A stretch of 64,000 nt of DNA, taken from assembly GCF_003731765.1 (NCBI RefSeq), contig NZ_MOAL01000006.1, positions 192,563 to 256,562 of the forward strand, in the 5' to 3' direction. Shown piece after piece: positions 33,434 to 41,839 of this stretch. The stretch's first letter is position 1, and each line of letters starts with the position of its first letter. The notes beneath the pieces are model-generated. The model searched no databases. It was not told the DNA's origin and saw only the letters and a list, made by a program, of their open reading frames with translations. Both the position numbers and the translations under genes were made by a program. The DNA comes from Pseudomonas chlororaphis (GTDB taxonomy: Bacteria > Pseudomonadota > Gammaproteobacteria > Pseudomonadales > Pseudomonadaceae).

Positions 33434-34045
33434 TCAGGTGGTGGTGTTGCCCCAGTAATGATCAAAGTGCCCGGGCAGTTCACGCAGGGGGTAGGCGCGC
33501 TGGAAGTACTCCGAGGTGCGTGGCAGGACTTCGATAAAGCCTACTTGGGTTTCCACCGCGTATTCCCCCAGGGCCTGGTCGAGGAACAGGTAGGCGAGTT
33601 GCTGGAACTCGCTGTGGCGGTCCTCGTGGTAATCGTCGAAGAACAAGGCGATGCCGACTTTCGGCTCGTCCGCCGCCAACAGGTAATGCACGTCGTCGGC
33701 GCTCACCCGATGTTCGCCCATGCCCAGGTCATAGAGGGTTTGCATGCGCTGCCGGAAGGCGGTCCAGTGCCAGCGTGGCAGGTCGGGGGCGCAGCGGTGC
33801 AGCGACTCCACGGCCGGGAAGGCTTCGAGGATGCCGCCAGCGCTGATGACAAACTCCCGTTTGCCATCGGTGATGGGGCCCAGTTCGAAGGTCAGTTCAG
33901 GGGCAACGTGCGACAGGGCCTTGGCCAGTTCATCCAGCAGGGGCTCGTCGGGAAATTCGAAGGCGAACAGGCGTGCTTCCTGGCGGGTGAACCAGTCCCA
34001 GAAGGTGCGTTCGGCGGCGTTGGCGGTAGGGGTTGCTGCGGTCAT
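33434..34045 (-). CDS. Conserved hypothetical protein (203 residues)
   Basis: A soluble acidic protein with aromatic-rich N-terminus (TFWDWFTRQEARLFAFEFPD) and a segment REFVISAGGILEAFPAVESL followed by CAPDLPRWHWTAFRQRM. I recall similar motifs in unnamed bacterial proteins but not a function. There is no signal peptide or membrane helix. It lies 60 nt before the exported hypothetical gene's stop on the upstream side, both on the minus strand. Confidence 0.75.
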   Translation of the reverse strand: MTAATPTANAAERTFWDWFTRQEARLFAFEFPDEPLLDELAKALSHVAPELTFELGPITDGKREFVISAGGILEAFPAVESLHRCAPDLPRWHWTAFRQRMQTLYDLGMGEHRVSADDVHYLLAADEPKVGIALFFDDYHEDRHSEFQQLAYLFLDQALGEYAVETQVGFIEVLPRTSEYFQRAYPLRELPGHFDHYWGNTTT

Positions 34046-34105
34046 GACATTACCTGAATGAAGAGGGCAGGATCGAGGCGCTGGGGTGGCCCTTGGCGCC
34101 GGGCC

Positions 34106-34543
34106 TTATTCGGCTTGTGGCCAGGTGGCGGTGGGGAAATAGGCTTCCAGCCCCGGGGCCTTGTGGTCCACGCCGTTGCGGGTCCAGTAGCAGGTCAGGC
34201 GGCTGTAGTTGTCCAGGTCGCCCCTTACCAGACAGGTGGCGCCGTGCTCGGGCCAGGTGAAGCTGAGAACGTCGGCTTTGGCGATGGTGGTGCGGGTGAC
34301 CTTGCCGATGGCCCGGGTGGTGATGCCGTTGACGGTTTTCACCAGGCTCAGGGCGCCGTTTTCGAAGCGGATGCTGGCGTGGCCTCGATAGGCCGGGCCG
34401 CCGTCCGGTTCCTGGCCGATCACGGCGTATTCGCCGGGAACCATGCCGTAGTAGAGGTGCGTTTCCTGCGGGTCGGCGGCGAAGGCGCTGCTGCTGGTGA
34501 GCAGCAGGGCACAGAGGGCGTGGCGTAGAGAGAAAGGCTGCAT
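34106..34543 (-). CDS. Exported hypothetical protein (145 residues)
   Basis: A periplasmic protein with signal peptide MQPFSLRHALCALLLTSSSA and likely cleavage at AFA|ADPQE. The mature part has a beta-like pattern (GHASIRFENGALSLVKTVNG) and two cysteines (EHGATCLVRG, SRLTCYWTRNG) likely to form a disulfide. The ATG at 34543 begins the signal peptide; longer open sequence upstream is noncoding. No family recognised. Confidence 0.7.
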   Translation of the reverse strand: MQPFSLRHALCALLLTSSSAFAADPQETHLYYGMVPGEYAVIGQEPDGGPAYRGHASIRFENGALSLVKTVNGITTRAIGKVTRTTIAKADVLSFTWPEHGATCLVRGDLDNYSRLTCYWTRNGVDHKAPGLEAYFPTATWPQAE

Positions 34544-34656
34544 GGAAGACCGAGTCCTTGTCTTGATGAAGGCGCCCATGATTCCAGACTCAAAGCGTCG
34601 GGGAAATGCTCTGTAATGCCTCGACCCACAAACGCGAATCGTCGGCGCCGCCGCCC

Positions 34657-35808
34657 TCAGACCTTGAGTATTTTGCCGCTGACGGCGACGGCCAACAGCA
34701 GCACGGCAATCAGGCCAAAGGCCACGCTCAGGCTGCTGCCATGGGCGACGAAACCGATCACCGCCGGGCCCGCGAGAATGCCGGCGTAGCCCAGGGTGGT
34801 GATGGCCGGTACGGCGATGCTTTCCGGCATGACGGTCTGTTTGCCCACAGCGGTGTACAGCACCGGCACGATGTTGGAGCAGCCCGCGCCGACCAGGGCG
34901 TAGCCCACCAGCGCGGCTTCCCAGGCCGGTGCAAGGGTGGCCAGCAGCAGGCCGCTGGCCGCCGTGGCGCCGCCGATGATGATCACCCGGCGGGCCCCCA
35001 GGCGGTGGACGATGGCGTCCCCGGTCAGGCGTCCGGCGGTCATGGTCAGGGCGAAGGCGGCGTAGCCGAGACCGGCGTAGGCCGCGTCCAGGTTGCGTTC
35101 GGCGGTGAGGAACACGGCGCTCCAGTCCAGCACCGCGCCCTCGGCGAGAAACACGATAAAGCACAGGCAACCGATAAACAGCACCACGCCATGGGGCACG
35201 GCGAAGGCCGGGCCGGCACTCTGGCTGCCGTAGGGCAGCATGTGCGGCGCGGCCTTGAGCAGGGCGATGAGGATCAGCACGACCACTACCAGGGTGGCGC
35301 CCAGGGGCGACAGGCCCAGGCCCAGCAACGCGCTGACCCCGGCGGCACCGACGATGCCGCCCAGGCTGAACAGCCCGTGGAAGCCCGACATCATGGTCTT
35401 GCCACTGGCCCGTTCGACGATCACCGCCTGCAGGTTGACGGTGGAATCCACGCAGCCCAGGCCCGCGCCGAACAGGAACAGGCCGGCCACCAGCAACGGA
35501 ATTGAGGTGACGGTGGCCAGCAGCGGCAAGGCCAGGCAGATGAGCAACGAACCACCGACCATCACTCGACGGCAGCCATAGCGCGAGGCCAGGGCGCCGG
35601 CGATCGGCATCGACAGAATCGAGCCCACCCCCAGGCACAGCAGCAACAGGCCGAGGGTGCCTTCGTCCAGGTTGGCCCGGGCCTTGGCGTAGGGCACCAG
35701 GGGCGCCCAGGCGGCGATGCCGAAGCCGGCGATGAAAAAGGCGATGCGCGTGGACATCTGTTCAAGGCGCCCGGGCGTGACCTGGGTATGGGAGTTGATA
35801 GCGGTCAT
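34657..35808 (-). CDS. MFS transporter, YbjJ/FucP-like
   Basis: A 383-residue, 12-helix major facilitator. The first helix is RIAFFIAGFGIAAWAPLVPY. The inter-helix motif A region is GALASRYGCRRVMVGGSLLI, and the second half has GRLTGDAIVHRLGARRVIII, the matching motif of domain two. Other recognisable segments are GCVDSTVNLQAVIVERASGK and MSGFHGLFSLGGIVGA, typical of the YbjJ group of exporters with unknown substrates. It stands alone. Confidence 0.88.
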   Translation of the reverse strand: MTAINSHTQVTPGRLEQMSTRIAFFIAGFGIAAWAPLVPYAKARANLDEGTLGLLLLCLGVGSILSMPIAGALASRYGCRRVMVGGSLLICLALPLLATVTSIPLLVAGLFLFGAGLGCVDSTVNLQAVIVERASGKTMMSGFHGLFSLGGIVGAAGVSALLGLGLSPLGATLVVVVLILIALLKAAPHMLPYGSQSAGPAFAVPHGVVLFIGCLCFIVFLAEGAVLDWSAVFLTAERNLDAAYAGLGYAAFALTMTAGRLTGDAIVHRLGARRVIIIGGATAASGLLLATLAPAWEAALVGYALVGAGCSNIVPVLYTAVGKQTVMPESIAVPAITTLGYAGILAGPAVIGFVAHGSSLSVAFGLIAVLLLAVAVSGKILKV

Positions 35809-36186
35809 AGATCAGTCCTTGTCGATCAGGCCAGGCCCCGGCGGGGAACCCTGGCTGACCCAGTGTGCCGTTTCAGCGGCCCTGGGCTGGATGCCGCGAG
35901 CGCTGGAATGTACAGAGGCTGTGGTGCAGCGGCGGCAGAAAACGCGACATCCTTGCACATCAGGCCGGCGGCCGCGAGGGCCGGTTGCCAGCGCCCAGGG
36001 CTGTGACCGGTCAGGGCGCTGAAGGTTGCAGCCGGCGCGGCGGGATCGCCAGGGCGAATCAAGCCCAGGATCAATGACCACAGCCGGACCGGCTGCGCCG
36101 AGTGTTGATCACGGCACGAACTGGGCTTGGCCGCGCCAGGGCATTGGCAGTACTGTCTGCGCCACGATTTTTCTGGAGAAACGGCC
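35809..36186. other. Intergenic region between MFS and DapF-like genes
   Basis: 378 bp of G/C-rich DNA between divergent genes. Open frames on both strands have no recognisable sequence and no ribosome binding site. It should hold both promoters. GGAGAA at 36174-36179 is the ribosome binding site of the next gene. Confidence 0.5.
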
Positions 36187-37179
36187 ATGGCGGCTTTTTA
36201 CGATGCACGGGGCAATATCTATGGTGTGGTGGCCCCCGAGGCCCTGCGTGCGCTGGGTATTGCGCTGCCGGCCCAGGCTGGCGAAGCCGCCCAGGCCCGG
36301 GCGCAGTGGACCGGGCAGGCCATCGAAGCGCTCTGTGATTGGGCGCCGGGCCAGCGTCCGGCCGGGGCCAAGGCCCATCGCAGCGATGGCTTGCTGGTGG
36401 GGCCGTTTCAGAAGCAGCCGCCGTTTGACCTGCTGATCGTCAACACCGACGGCACCCTGGCCGAGCGCAGTGGCAACGGCCTGACGATTTTCTCCCAGGC
36501 CCTGACCGAGCAAGGGCTGTTGCCGACCCAGGGGCCCAGCGAGTTGCGGGTTCATCACGATCAGGCGAGCGGTCCGTCGCCCGTGCCGACCCAGGTCGAA
36601 CCGGCCCAGGTACAGGGGCAGTCGGGGTTTTGGCTGGACCTCGGGCAACCGGGGTTTGGCCCGCAGGCAGTGGCGGCCAGTGGCGTGCAGGCGGTGCAGT
36701 TGGAAGGGCGCGAACTGAGCCGGGTGTCGGCGTTGCAGGCCTTGCATGAACAGTGGGGGCACAGCCAGTTCGTGCGCATCGGCAACCCCCATTGCGTGAC
36801 CCTGGTGAGTGACGCCGCAGCGCTGCCGAGCAATCAGCAGATGGGCCAGGCGCCCTTGGCCGAGGGCCTGACCCGGACGGCTTTTGCCTTGCCGGTGGGC
36901 AGTGGCCAGCCCTGCCCGGCGGGGGTCAACCTGCAATGGGCGGCACGTGAGTCCGAGGGTCGCCTGGTGGCCCGGGTATTCGAGCGGGGCGAGGGGCCGA
37001 CCGCGTCATCCGGCACCAGCGCCAGCGCGGTGGCCAGTGCCGCGTGGCGGGTGGGTTGGGTCAAGGCCGGGCGGGTGGAGGTGGTGATGCCGGGTGGCAC
37101 CGCGCCTTTGCGCCTGGACGAGCACAACGGTGAGCTGGTGCGCGTGAGCTTGTTCGGCACCGCGCATTCGATTCCCTGA
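36187..37179 (+). CDS. Diaminopimelate-epimerase-fold protein with both catalytic Cys replaced by Ser
   Basis: A 330-residue DapF-like protein. Landmarks align in order with DapF: YDARGNIYGVV (HGLGNDFMVVD in E. coli), SDGLLVGP, NTDGTLAERSGNGLTIF, RIGNPHCVTLV, GVNLQWAA, FERGEGPTASSGTSASAV and VEVVMPGG. In DapF the residues before GNG and after the second ETxA are the two catalytic cysteines; here they are Ser95 and Ser275. Two-base cysteine racemisation is therefore unlikely, and a dehydratase, isomerase or other activity should be considered. GGAGAA lies 7 nt before the ATG at 36187. Function unknown; the neighbour is codA, convergent. Confidence 0.85.
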   Translation: MAAFYDARGNIYGVVAPEALRALGIALPAQAGEAAQARAQWTGQAIEALCDWAPGQRPAGAKAHRSDGLLVGPFQKQPPFDLLIVNTDGTLAERSGNGLTIFSQALTEQGLLPTQGPSELRVHHDQASGPSPVPTQVEPAQVQGQSGFWLDLGQPGFGPQAVAASGVQAVQLEGRELSRVSALQALHEQWGHSQFVRIGNPHCVTLVSDAAALPSNQQMGQAPLAEGLTRTAFALPVGSGQPCPAGVNLQWAARESEGRLVARVFERGEGPTASSGTSASAVASAAWRVGWVKAGRVEVVMPGGTAPLRLDEHNGELVRVSLFGTAHSIP

Positions 37180-37236
37180 ACGCGCGCTGACTCTGTTGTT
37201 TGACGCTGGCGACCGCGAGGCCGCCAGCGCACGCCT

Positions 37237-38478
37237 TCAACCCTCCCGCAGTTCGAACTGCGCCATCTGCCGTTTCATCAGCACCTTGCCGTGGCGGATC
37301 GAGTACAGCGGCAGGCCCTGACTGCGGATCACTTCGTAGTCGCTGTCCGCCGAGAGGATCAGCAGGTTGGCCGGCCGTCCTTCCTCCAGGCCGTAGCCGT
37401 CGCCCAGGGCCAGGGCCTTGGCGCTGTTGTCGGTGACCAGGTCCAGGGCGTTCTGCAGGTTGCGGTAACCGAGCATGTGGCAGATGTGCAGCCCGGCTTC
37501 CAGGACCCGCAGGATGTTGCCGTTGCCCAGGGGGTACCAGGGATCGACGATGGAGTCCTGGCCGAAACACACGTTCATCCCGGCTTCCAGCAGCTCGTTG
37601 ACCCGGGTGACGCCCCGGCGTTTCGGGAAGCTGTCGAAGCGCCCCTGCAGGTGGATGCTTTCGGTGGGGCAGGAAACAAAGCTGATGCCCGAATGCCCGA
37701 GCAGGCGAAACAGCTTGGCGCAGTAGGCGTTGTCGTAGGAGCCCATGGCGGTGGTGTGGCTGGCGGTGACCCGGGCGCCCATGTCGCGGCTGCGGGCTTC
37801 TTCGGCCAGCACTTCGAGAAAGCGCGAGTGAGGGTCGTCGGTTTCGTCGCAGTGCACGTCCACCAGGCAGCCCGTGCGCTCGGCCAGGTCCATGAGGAAC
37901 TTCACCGAACTCACGCCCTGGTCGCGGGTGTATTCAAAGTGCGGAATGCCGCCCACCACGTCGGCGCCCAGGCGAATGGCTTCTTCCATCAGTTCCCGGC
38001 CATTGCGGTACGACTCGATGCCCTCCTGGGGGAAGGCGACGATCTGCAGGTCGATCAGGTGCGCGCTGTCTTCACGCACTTCGAGCATGGCCTTGAGGGC
38101 GGTGAGGTCCGGGTCGGTGACGTCGACGTGGGTGCGCACATGCTGGATGCCGTGGGCGGCCAGGGTGCGGATGGTTTTCTTGGCCCGGGTCTTGGTGTCT
38201 TCCTGGGTGATGGTGGCCTTGCGTTCGCCCCAGCACTCGATGCCTTCGAACAGGGTGCCGCTCATGTTCCAGCGCGGTTCGCCGGCAGTGAGGGTGGCGT
38301 CCAGGTGAATGTGCGGCTCGACAAAGGGCGGCACCACAAGATTGCCGGCGGCGTCGAGGTCGTCGGGGCCCAGGGTCGGGGCTTCGGTTTGCCGGGCAAT
38401 GCGGGCGATGCGGCCGTTTTCCAGGTGCAGTTGGTGCAAGCCTTCACGGTGGCGCAAGCGGGCGTTGGTGATAAGCAT
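37237..38478 (-). CDS. codA: Cytosine deaminase
   Basis: A 413-residue amidohydrolase that converts cytosine to uracil and ammonia. Metal ligands are visible in VEPHIHLDATL (HxH), in VDVHCDETDDPHS (His and the catalytic Glu), in TASHTTAMGSYDN and in CFGQDSIVDPWYPLGNGN (Asp). Length and order match E. coli CodA. It is the last gene of codB-pucR-codA on the minus strand; the gap from the regulator is 23 nt. Confidence 0.95.
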   Translation of the reverse strand: MLITNARLRHREGLHQLHLENGRIARIARQTEAPTLGPDDLDAAGNLVVPPFVEPHIHLDATLTAGEPRWNMSGTLFEGIECWGERKATITQEDTKTRAKKTIRTLAAHGIQHVRTHVDVTDPDLTALKAMLEVREDSAHLIDLQIVAFPQEGIESYRNGRELMEEAIRLGADVVGGIPHFEYTRDQGVSSVKFLMDLAERTGCLVDVHCDETDDPHSRFLEVLAEEARSRDMGARVTASHTTAMGSYDNAYCAKLFRLLGHSGISFVSCPTESIHLQGRFDSFPKRRGVTRVNELLEAGMNVCFGQDSIVDPWYPLGNGNILRVLEAGLHICHMLGYRNLQNALDLVTDNSAKALALGDGYGLEEGRPANLLILSADSDYEVIRSQGLPLYSIRHGKVLMKRQMAQFELREG

Positions 38479-38501
38479 TGGGCAGTTCCTCGTTCAGGCA
38501 A

Positions 38502-39719
38502 TCAGGCGGATAGCCGCCAGATCATCAGCGCCACGCCGATGTCCAGACGGTCGTATGGGTGGTCCAGTGCCAGGCCGGTCAGGGCCTCTATGCGCTGGAC
38601 GCGGTGAGTCAGGGTGTTGCGATGCACCGCCAGGCGTTGGGCCGCGGCCATCAGGTTGGCGTTTTCATGGAACCAGGCTTCCAGGGTCGGCATCAGGCTG
38701 GGGCCATGGCGCCGGTCATGGCGCAACAGCGGGCCGAGGCGTTCCTCCAGAAACTGGTCGAGCAAGGCGCGGTTGTGCACGCCGCTGAGCAATTTGAGCA
38801 CACCCAGCTCGTCGTAGACACACAGGCCGGCACGTTCGCTGAAACGCCGGGCCGCCGTCAGGGCCTGGCGCGCCTGGTCCTGGGCCTGGGGCAGGTCCGC
38901 CGCGCGGTGCCCGGCGGCGCTGAGGCCGATCAACAGTTTCAGCGGTGCCAGGCGCGGATTCAGCTGTTTCAGCCAGGTGGCCAGACGCTGACGGTTGGCT
39001 TGGGCGGCGCTGGCATCGGCGGCGGGCAGCAGCAGGTGCCATTGCCCGGAACGCCCGAGCACCGGGCATTCGGGCCAGTGCTCCCGGGCCAGTTGCCGCA
39101 GGTGCCGGGCGATGCTATCGCGCTGGCGGTCCAGTTGGGCTTGGGCGGCGTCGGCATGGCCCTGGGCGAACAGGCCGTCGCCGCCTTCAAGGTGCAGTTG
39201 CGCCACCTGCCACTGGCCCTGGAGGGCCATGCCCAATTGCCCGGCGCGCTGCAGCAGCAGGTCCAGGGACTGGTACTCGCCGGCCAGCAGTCGTTCGAGC
39301 ACTTCGTGGCGCGAACGACCCAGTTGTTCGGCCTGCACCAGTGCGGAACCGATGGCTTGGGTCACTAGCACCATTTTCAACCAGTAGGGCTGCTCGATCA
39401 GGGGCAGCCCGGCCGCCTCGGCCTCGGCCAGCACTCGTGGTGGAATCGCCTGGATATAGTCGGTGCCGGTGAGGATCACCACCCCGGCCACCCGGCGTTC
39501 GCGGGCTTCATCCAGCAATTGCAGGAGGTTGGTTTCGTCCCGCGGGTGGTTGATGCCGGTGACGAACACCAGCTCACCCCCCAGCACCCAGTCGGCGATG
39601 CCGCTGTTTTCCGCTACGTAGGGCCAGCGCACCGGGTTGCCCAGGCCGACCGCGCCGGCCCGCAGTTGCATGGACTCCAGCCCCGGCAGGGCCAGCACGT
39701 CTTCGACGGTCAGGCTCAT
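38502..39719 (-). CDS. PucR-family regulator within the cod operon
   Basis: A 405-residue regulator. The N-terminal PucR domain is TVEDVLALPGLESMQLRAGA through VLGGELVFVTG. A central GGDEF-like segment follows, and the C-terminal helix-turn-helix is ANLMAAAQRLAVHRNTLTHR. PucR proteins control purine or pyrimidine catabolism. Its ATG overlaps the codB stop by 4 bp, so permease and regulator are co-translated. It should respond to cytosine or a related base; a palindrome before codB is its candidate site. Confidence 0.9.
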   Translation of the reverse strand: MSLTVEDVLALPGLESMQLRAGAVGLGNPVRWPYVAENSGIADWVLGGELVFVTGINHPRDETNLLQLLDEARERRVAGVVILTGTDYIQAIPPRVLAEAEAAGLPLIEQPYWLKMVLVTQAIGSALVQAEQLGRSRHEVLERLLAGEYQSLDLLLQRAGQLGMALQGQWQVAQLHLEGGDGLFAQGHADAAQAQLDRQRDSIARHLRQLAREHWPECPVLGRSGQWHLLLPAADASAAQANRQRLATWLKQLNPRLAPLKLLIGLSAAGHRAADLPQAQDQARQALTAARRFSERAGLCVYDELGVLKLLSGVHNRALLDQFLEERLGPLLRHDRRHGPSLMPTLEAWFHENANLMAAAQRLAVHRNTLTHRVQRIEALTGLALDHPYDRLDIGVALMIWRLSA

Positions 39720-40987
39720 GCCCGGGCGTCGACGGCGACGGGCGCGCGGGAGCCGAGCACCGCGCTGATCAGCACGTAGCTCAGGGCCGCCGCGCCGATG
39801 CCCACCAGGGGCGCGACCCACGGCGAGCTGAACGCGGCCACGGTGCCGATGGCGTAGGCACTCAGGCCGGGCCAGTTGAAGGCCGGCAAACGGGTGTCGG
39901 CCAGGCGTGGGTAATGGCCGCGATAGCGGTAGAAGAAGTCGGCCATGATCACCCCGCCAATCGGTGGGATCACCGTGCCCAGCAAAATCAGGTAGGGCAC
40001 CAGCATGTCGTACATGCCGAGCAGGGCCAGCAGGGTGCCGATCACCGCACCGACCAGGGTGACGGTCTTGCGGCGGCCGGTGCGCAGCAGGTTGCAGCCG
40101 GCCACGGCGAAGTTGTAGATGGTGTTGTCCTGGGTGCTCCAGATGTTCAGCAGAAGCATGGCCATGGCCGCCAGGGCGAAACCTTGCAACAGCAGCACTT
40201 CGACCACGTCCGGTTGCTGGTAGACGATAGCGCCGTAGGCCCCGATCAGCACCATCAGGCCATTGCCGATAAAGAAGCCGATCAGGCTGGCGAGCACGGC
40301 CACCCTGGCCGAGCGTGAGAAACGGGTCCAGTTGGTGGCCTGGGTGGCGCCGCTGACAAAGGTCCCGAACACCAGGGTGATGGCGGTGGACAAGTCCAGG
40401 CTGCCGCTGGGCACCACGGCCATCAGGCCGTCGAGGCCGCCGACCTTGACCGTGGCCACCCACATCGACAGCAACAGCAACAAGGCCATGGCTGGCACCG
40501 CGATGTAGGAGAGGATTTCCAGGCCGCGATAGCCGATGTAGGCGGTGGCGCAGAACACCATGCCGAACAGCACCATCAACCCCAGCACCGTGCCTTGGCT
40601 CAGTTCGAAGTATTTGCCCAGCACCACCGCGGCGGTGGCGGTGCCCCAGGCGTACCAGCCGATCTGGGTGAAGCCGAGGATCAGGTCGCTGAGCTTGCTG
40701 CCCACTTCACCGAAACAGAAGCGCCCCATCAATACTGAGTTCAGCCCGCTCTTGAAGGCGATGTAGCCCAGGCCGGCGGCGTACAGCCCCAGCAGCAGGT
40801 TGCCGAGGACAATCACCCCGAGCATTTCCCCGAAGCTGAAGGCCACCCCCAGCTTGCCGCCGGCGAACATGGTGGCGGTAAAGAAGGTGAAGCCCAGCAG
40901 CACCATTGCCGTGGAGGCCAGGCCTTTGCGGGCGTGCATGGGCACTTCGCTCAAGGGGTAGTCGTTGCCTGGATCGTTCTGGGTCAT
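39716..40987 (-). CDS. codB: Cytosine permease
   Basis: A 423-residue NCS1-family transporter with 12 hydrophobic segments. Recognisable parts are LSEVPMHARKGLASTAMVLL, GFTFFTATMFAGGKLGVAFS, and SGATQATNWTRFSRSARVAV, as in E. coli CodB, which imports cytosine with a cation. The ATG at 40987 begins MTQNDPGNDYPLSEVP and matches the family N-terminus. It is the first gene of the operon. Confidence 0.94.
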   Translation of the reverse strand: MTQNDPGNDYPLSEVPMHARKGLASTAMVLLGFTFFTATMFAGGKLGVAFSFGEMLGVIVLGNLLLGLYAAGLGYIAFKSGLNSVLMGRFCFGEVGSKLSDLILGFTQIGWYAWGTATAAVVLGKYFELSQGTVLGLMVLFGMVFCATAYIGYRGLEILSYIAVPAMALLLLLSMWVATVKVGGLDGLMAVVPSGSLDLSTAITLVFGTFVSGATQATNWTRFSRSARVAVLASLIGFFIGNGLMVLIGAYGAIVYQQPDVVEVLLLQGFALAAMAMLLLNIWSTQDNTIYNFAVAGCNLLRTGRRKTVTLVGAVIGTLLALLGMYDMLVPYLILLGTVIPPIGGVIMADFFYRYRGHYPRLADTRLPAFNWPGLSAYAIGTVAAFSSPWVAPLVGIGAAALSYVLISAVLGSRAPVAVDARA

Positions 40988-41070
40988 GGGCCTGCTCCGG
41001 TCGGGTGGGGGATACAGGCCCTTTGCAGTGGTCGTGCCAACCCGCCCGGGGTGATCGACGCACAGCGCCG

Positions 41071-41089
41071 CTTGTGCAACCTGCACAAG
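41071..41089. promoter_or_regulatory. Perfect palindrome upstream of codB
   Basis: CTTGTGCA-ACC-TGCACAAG has 8-bp perfect arms and a 3-nt spacer. It is 84-102 bp before the codB ATG and is the only strong dyad I see in this gap. It is a candidate site for the PucR-type regulator. Confidence 0.55.
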
Positions 41090-41193
41090 GTTTATAGCCA
41101 ACGCGTCGATTTTTGCCCTTGAGGTTGGTCGCCGTGCCCGGTTCGGCACGAAAGCGGTGCAGCGGTGATACAGATTGGATCACCGCCCAGCCA

Positions 41194-41817
41194 TCAATCG
41201 AACAGGGTCAGGGTGGTGTCACCGCGCTGGAAGGCGAAGGCTTCTTCCAGGTCCCGTTCCACGGTGCGGCCTTGGGACAGTTCGGGCAGCTCGTCGAGGG
41301 CGAAAAAGCCCGCATCGGTGGTTTCGCCCTGGGCCCGGGGGGCGCTCTGGTCCAGGCGGCTGCAGAGAAAATACAGCTTGTAGAAGTCCCGGGCGTCGGC
41401 CTTGTACGGGCCCTTGGCTTTGTGCCGCACGCAGTACAGCGCTTGCACCGCGACCTCAAGCCCGGCTTCCTCGCGGATTTCCTTGACGATGTTTTCCGCC
41501 GCCGACAAGCCGACGTCGGCGTAGCCACCGGGCAGGGCCCAGCGCTCGTCGTTCTGTTCGCGCACCAGGAGGATCTTGTCGTTCTCGATCAGGGCGCCGC
41601 GCACTTCAACCATGGGTGTCGAGTAGCGCTGGGCAAAGTCCGAGACCAGCCCGGTGATGCGTTCCAGGGGCACGTTGCCCAGTTGCGCCAGCAGGCCGTG
41701 GGCGATGTCGGCGATTTCCTGGTAACGCTCGCGATCGAACGGGTCGCGGCAAAAATGCAGGCCGGTCGAGGCGATGGCTTGCAAGCGTTTGGCCTGGGTC
41801 AGCCAGTGGCTTTCCAT
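41194..41817 (-). CDS. NUDIX hydrolase with N-terminal helical domain
   Basis: A 207-residue enzyme. The N-terminal 60 residues (LTQAKRLQAIASTGLHFCRD) are the domain that precedes the NUDIX fold in the YjhB-like group. The NUDIX box reads PGGYADVGLSAAENIVKEIR followed by EEAGL, with the metal-binding KEIREE core kept and Leu and Lys at two consensus positions, which I believe is normal for this group. Likely substrates are ADP-ribose or related nucleoside diphosphates. It is the last of three genes with the deoxyribosyltransferase-like and GNAT genes. Confidence 0.88.
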   Translation of the reverse strand: MESHWLTQAKRLQAIASTGLHFCRDPFDRERYQEIADIAHGLLAQLGNVPLERITGLVSDFAQRYSTPMVEVRGALIENDKILLVREQNDERWALPGGYADVGLSAAENIVKEIREEAGLEVAVQALYCVRHKAKGPYKADARDFYKLYFLCSRLDQSAPRAQGETTDAGFFALDELPELSQGRTVERDLEEAFAFQRGDTTLTLFD

Positions 41818-41839
41818 GGACGATTCCTTGTTGGGTTGA

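Noticed and set aside
36109..36936. A minus-strand frame opposite the DapF-like gene
   Set aside because: The plus-strand protein carries the complete series of DapF motifs, so the minus frame is a shadow.
41500..41600. A defective NUDIX box in the hydrolase at 41194
   Set aside because: Two consensus positions differ, but the metal-binding KEIREE core is intact and I believe the changes are normal for this subgroup.
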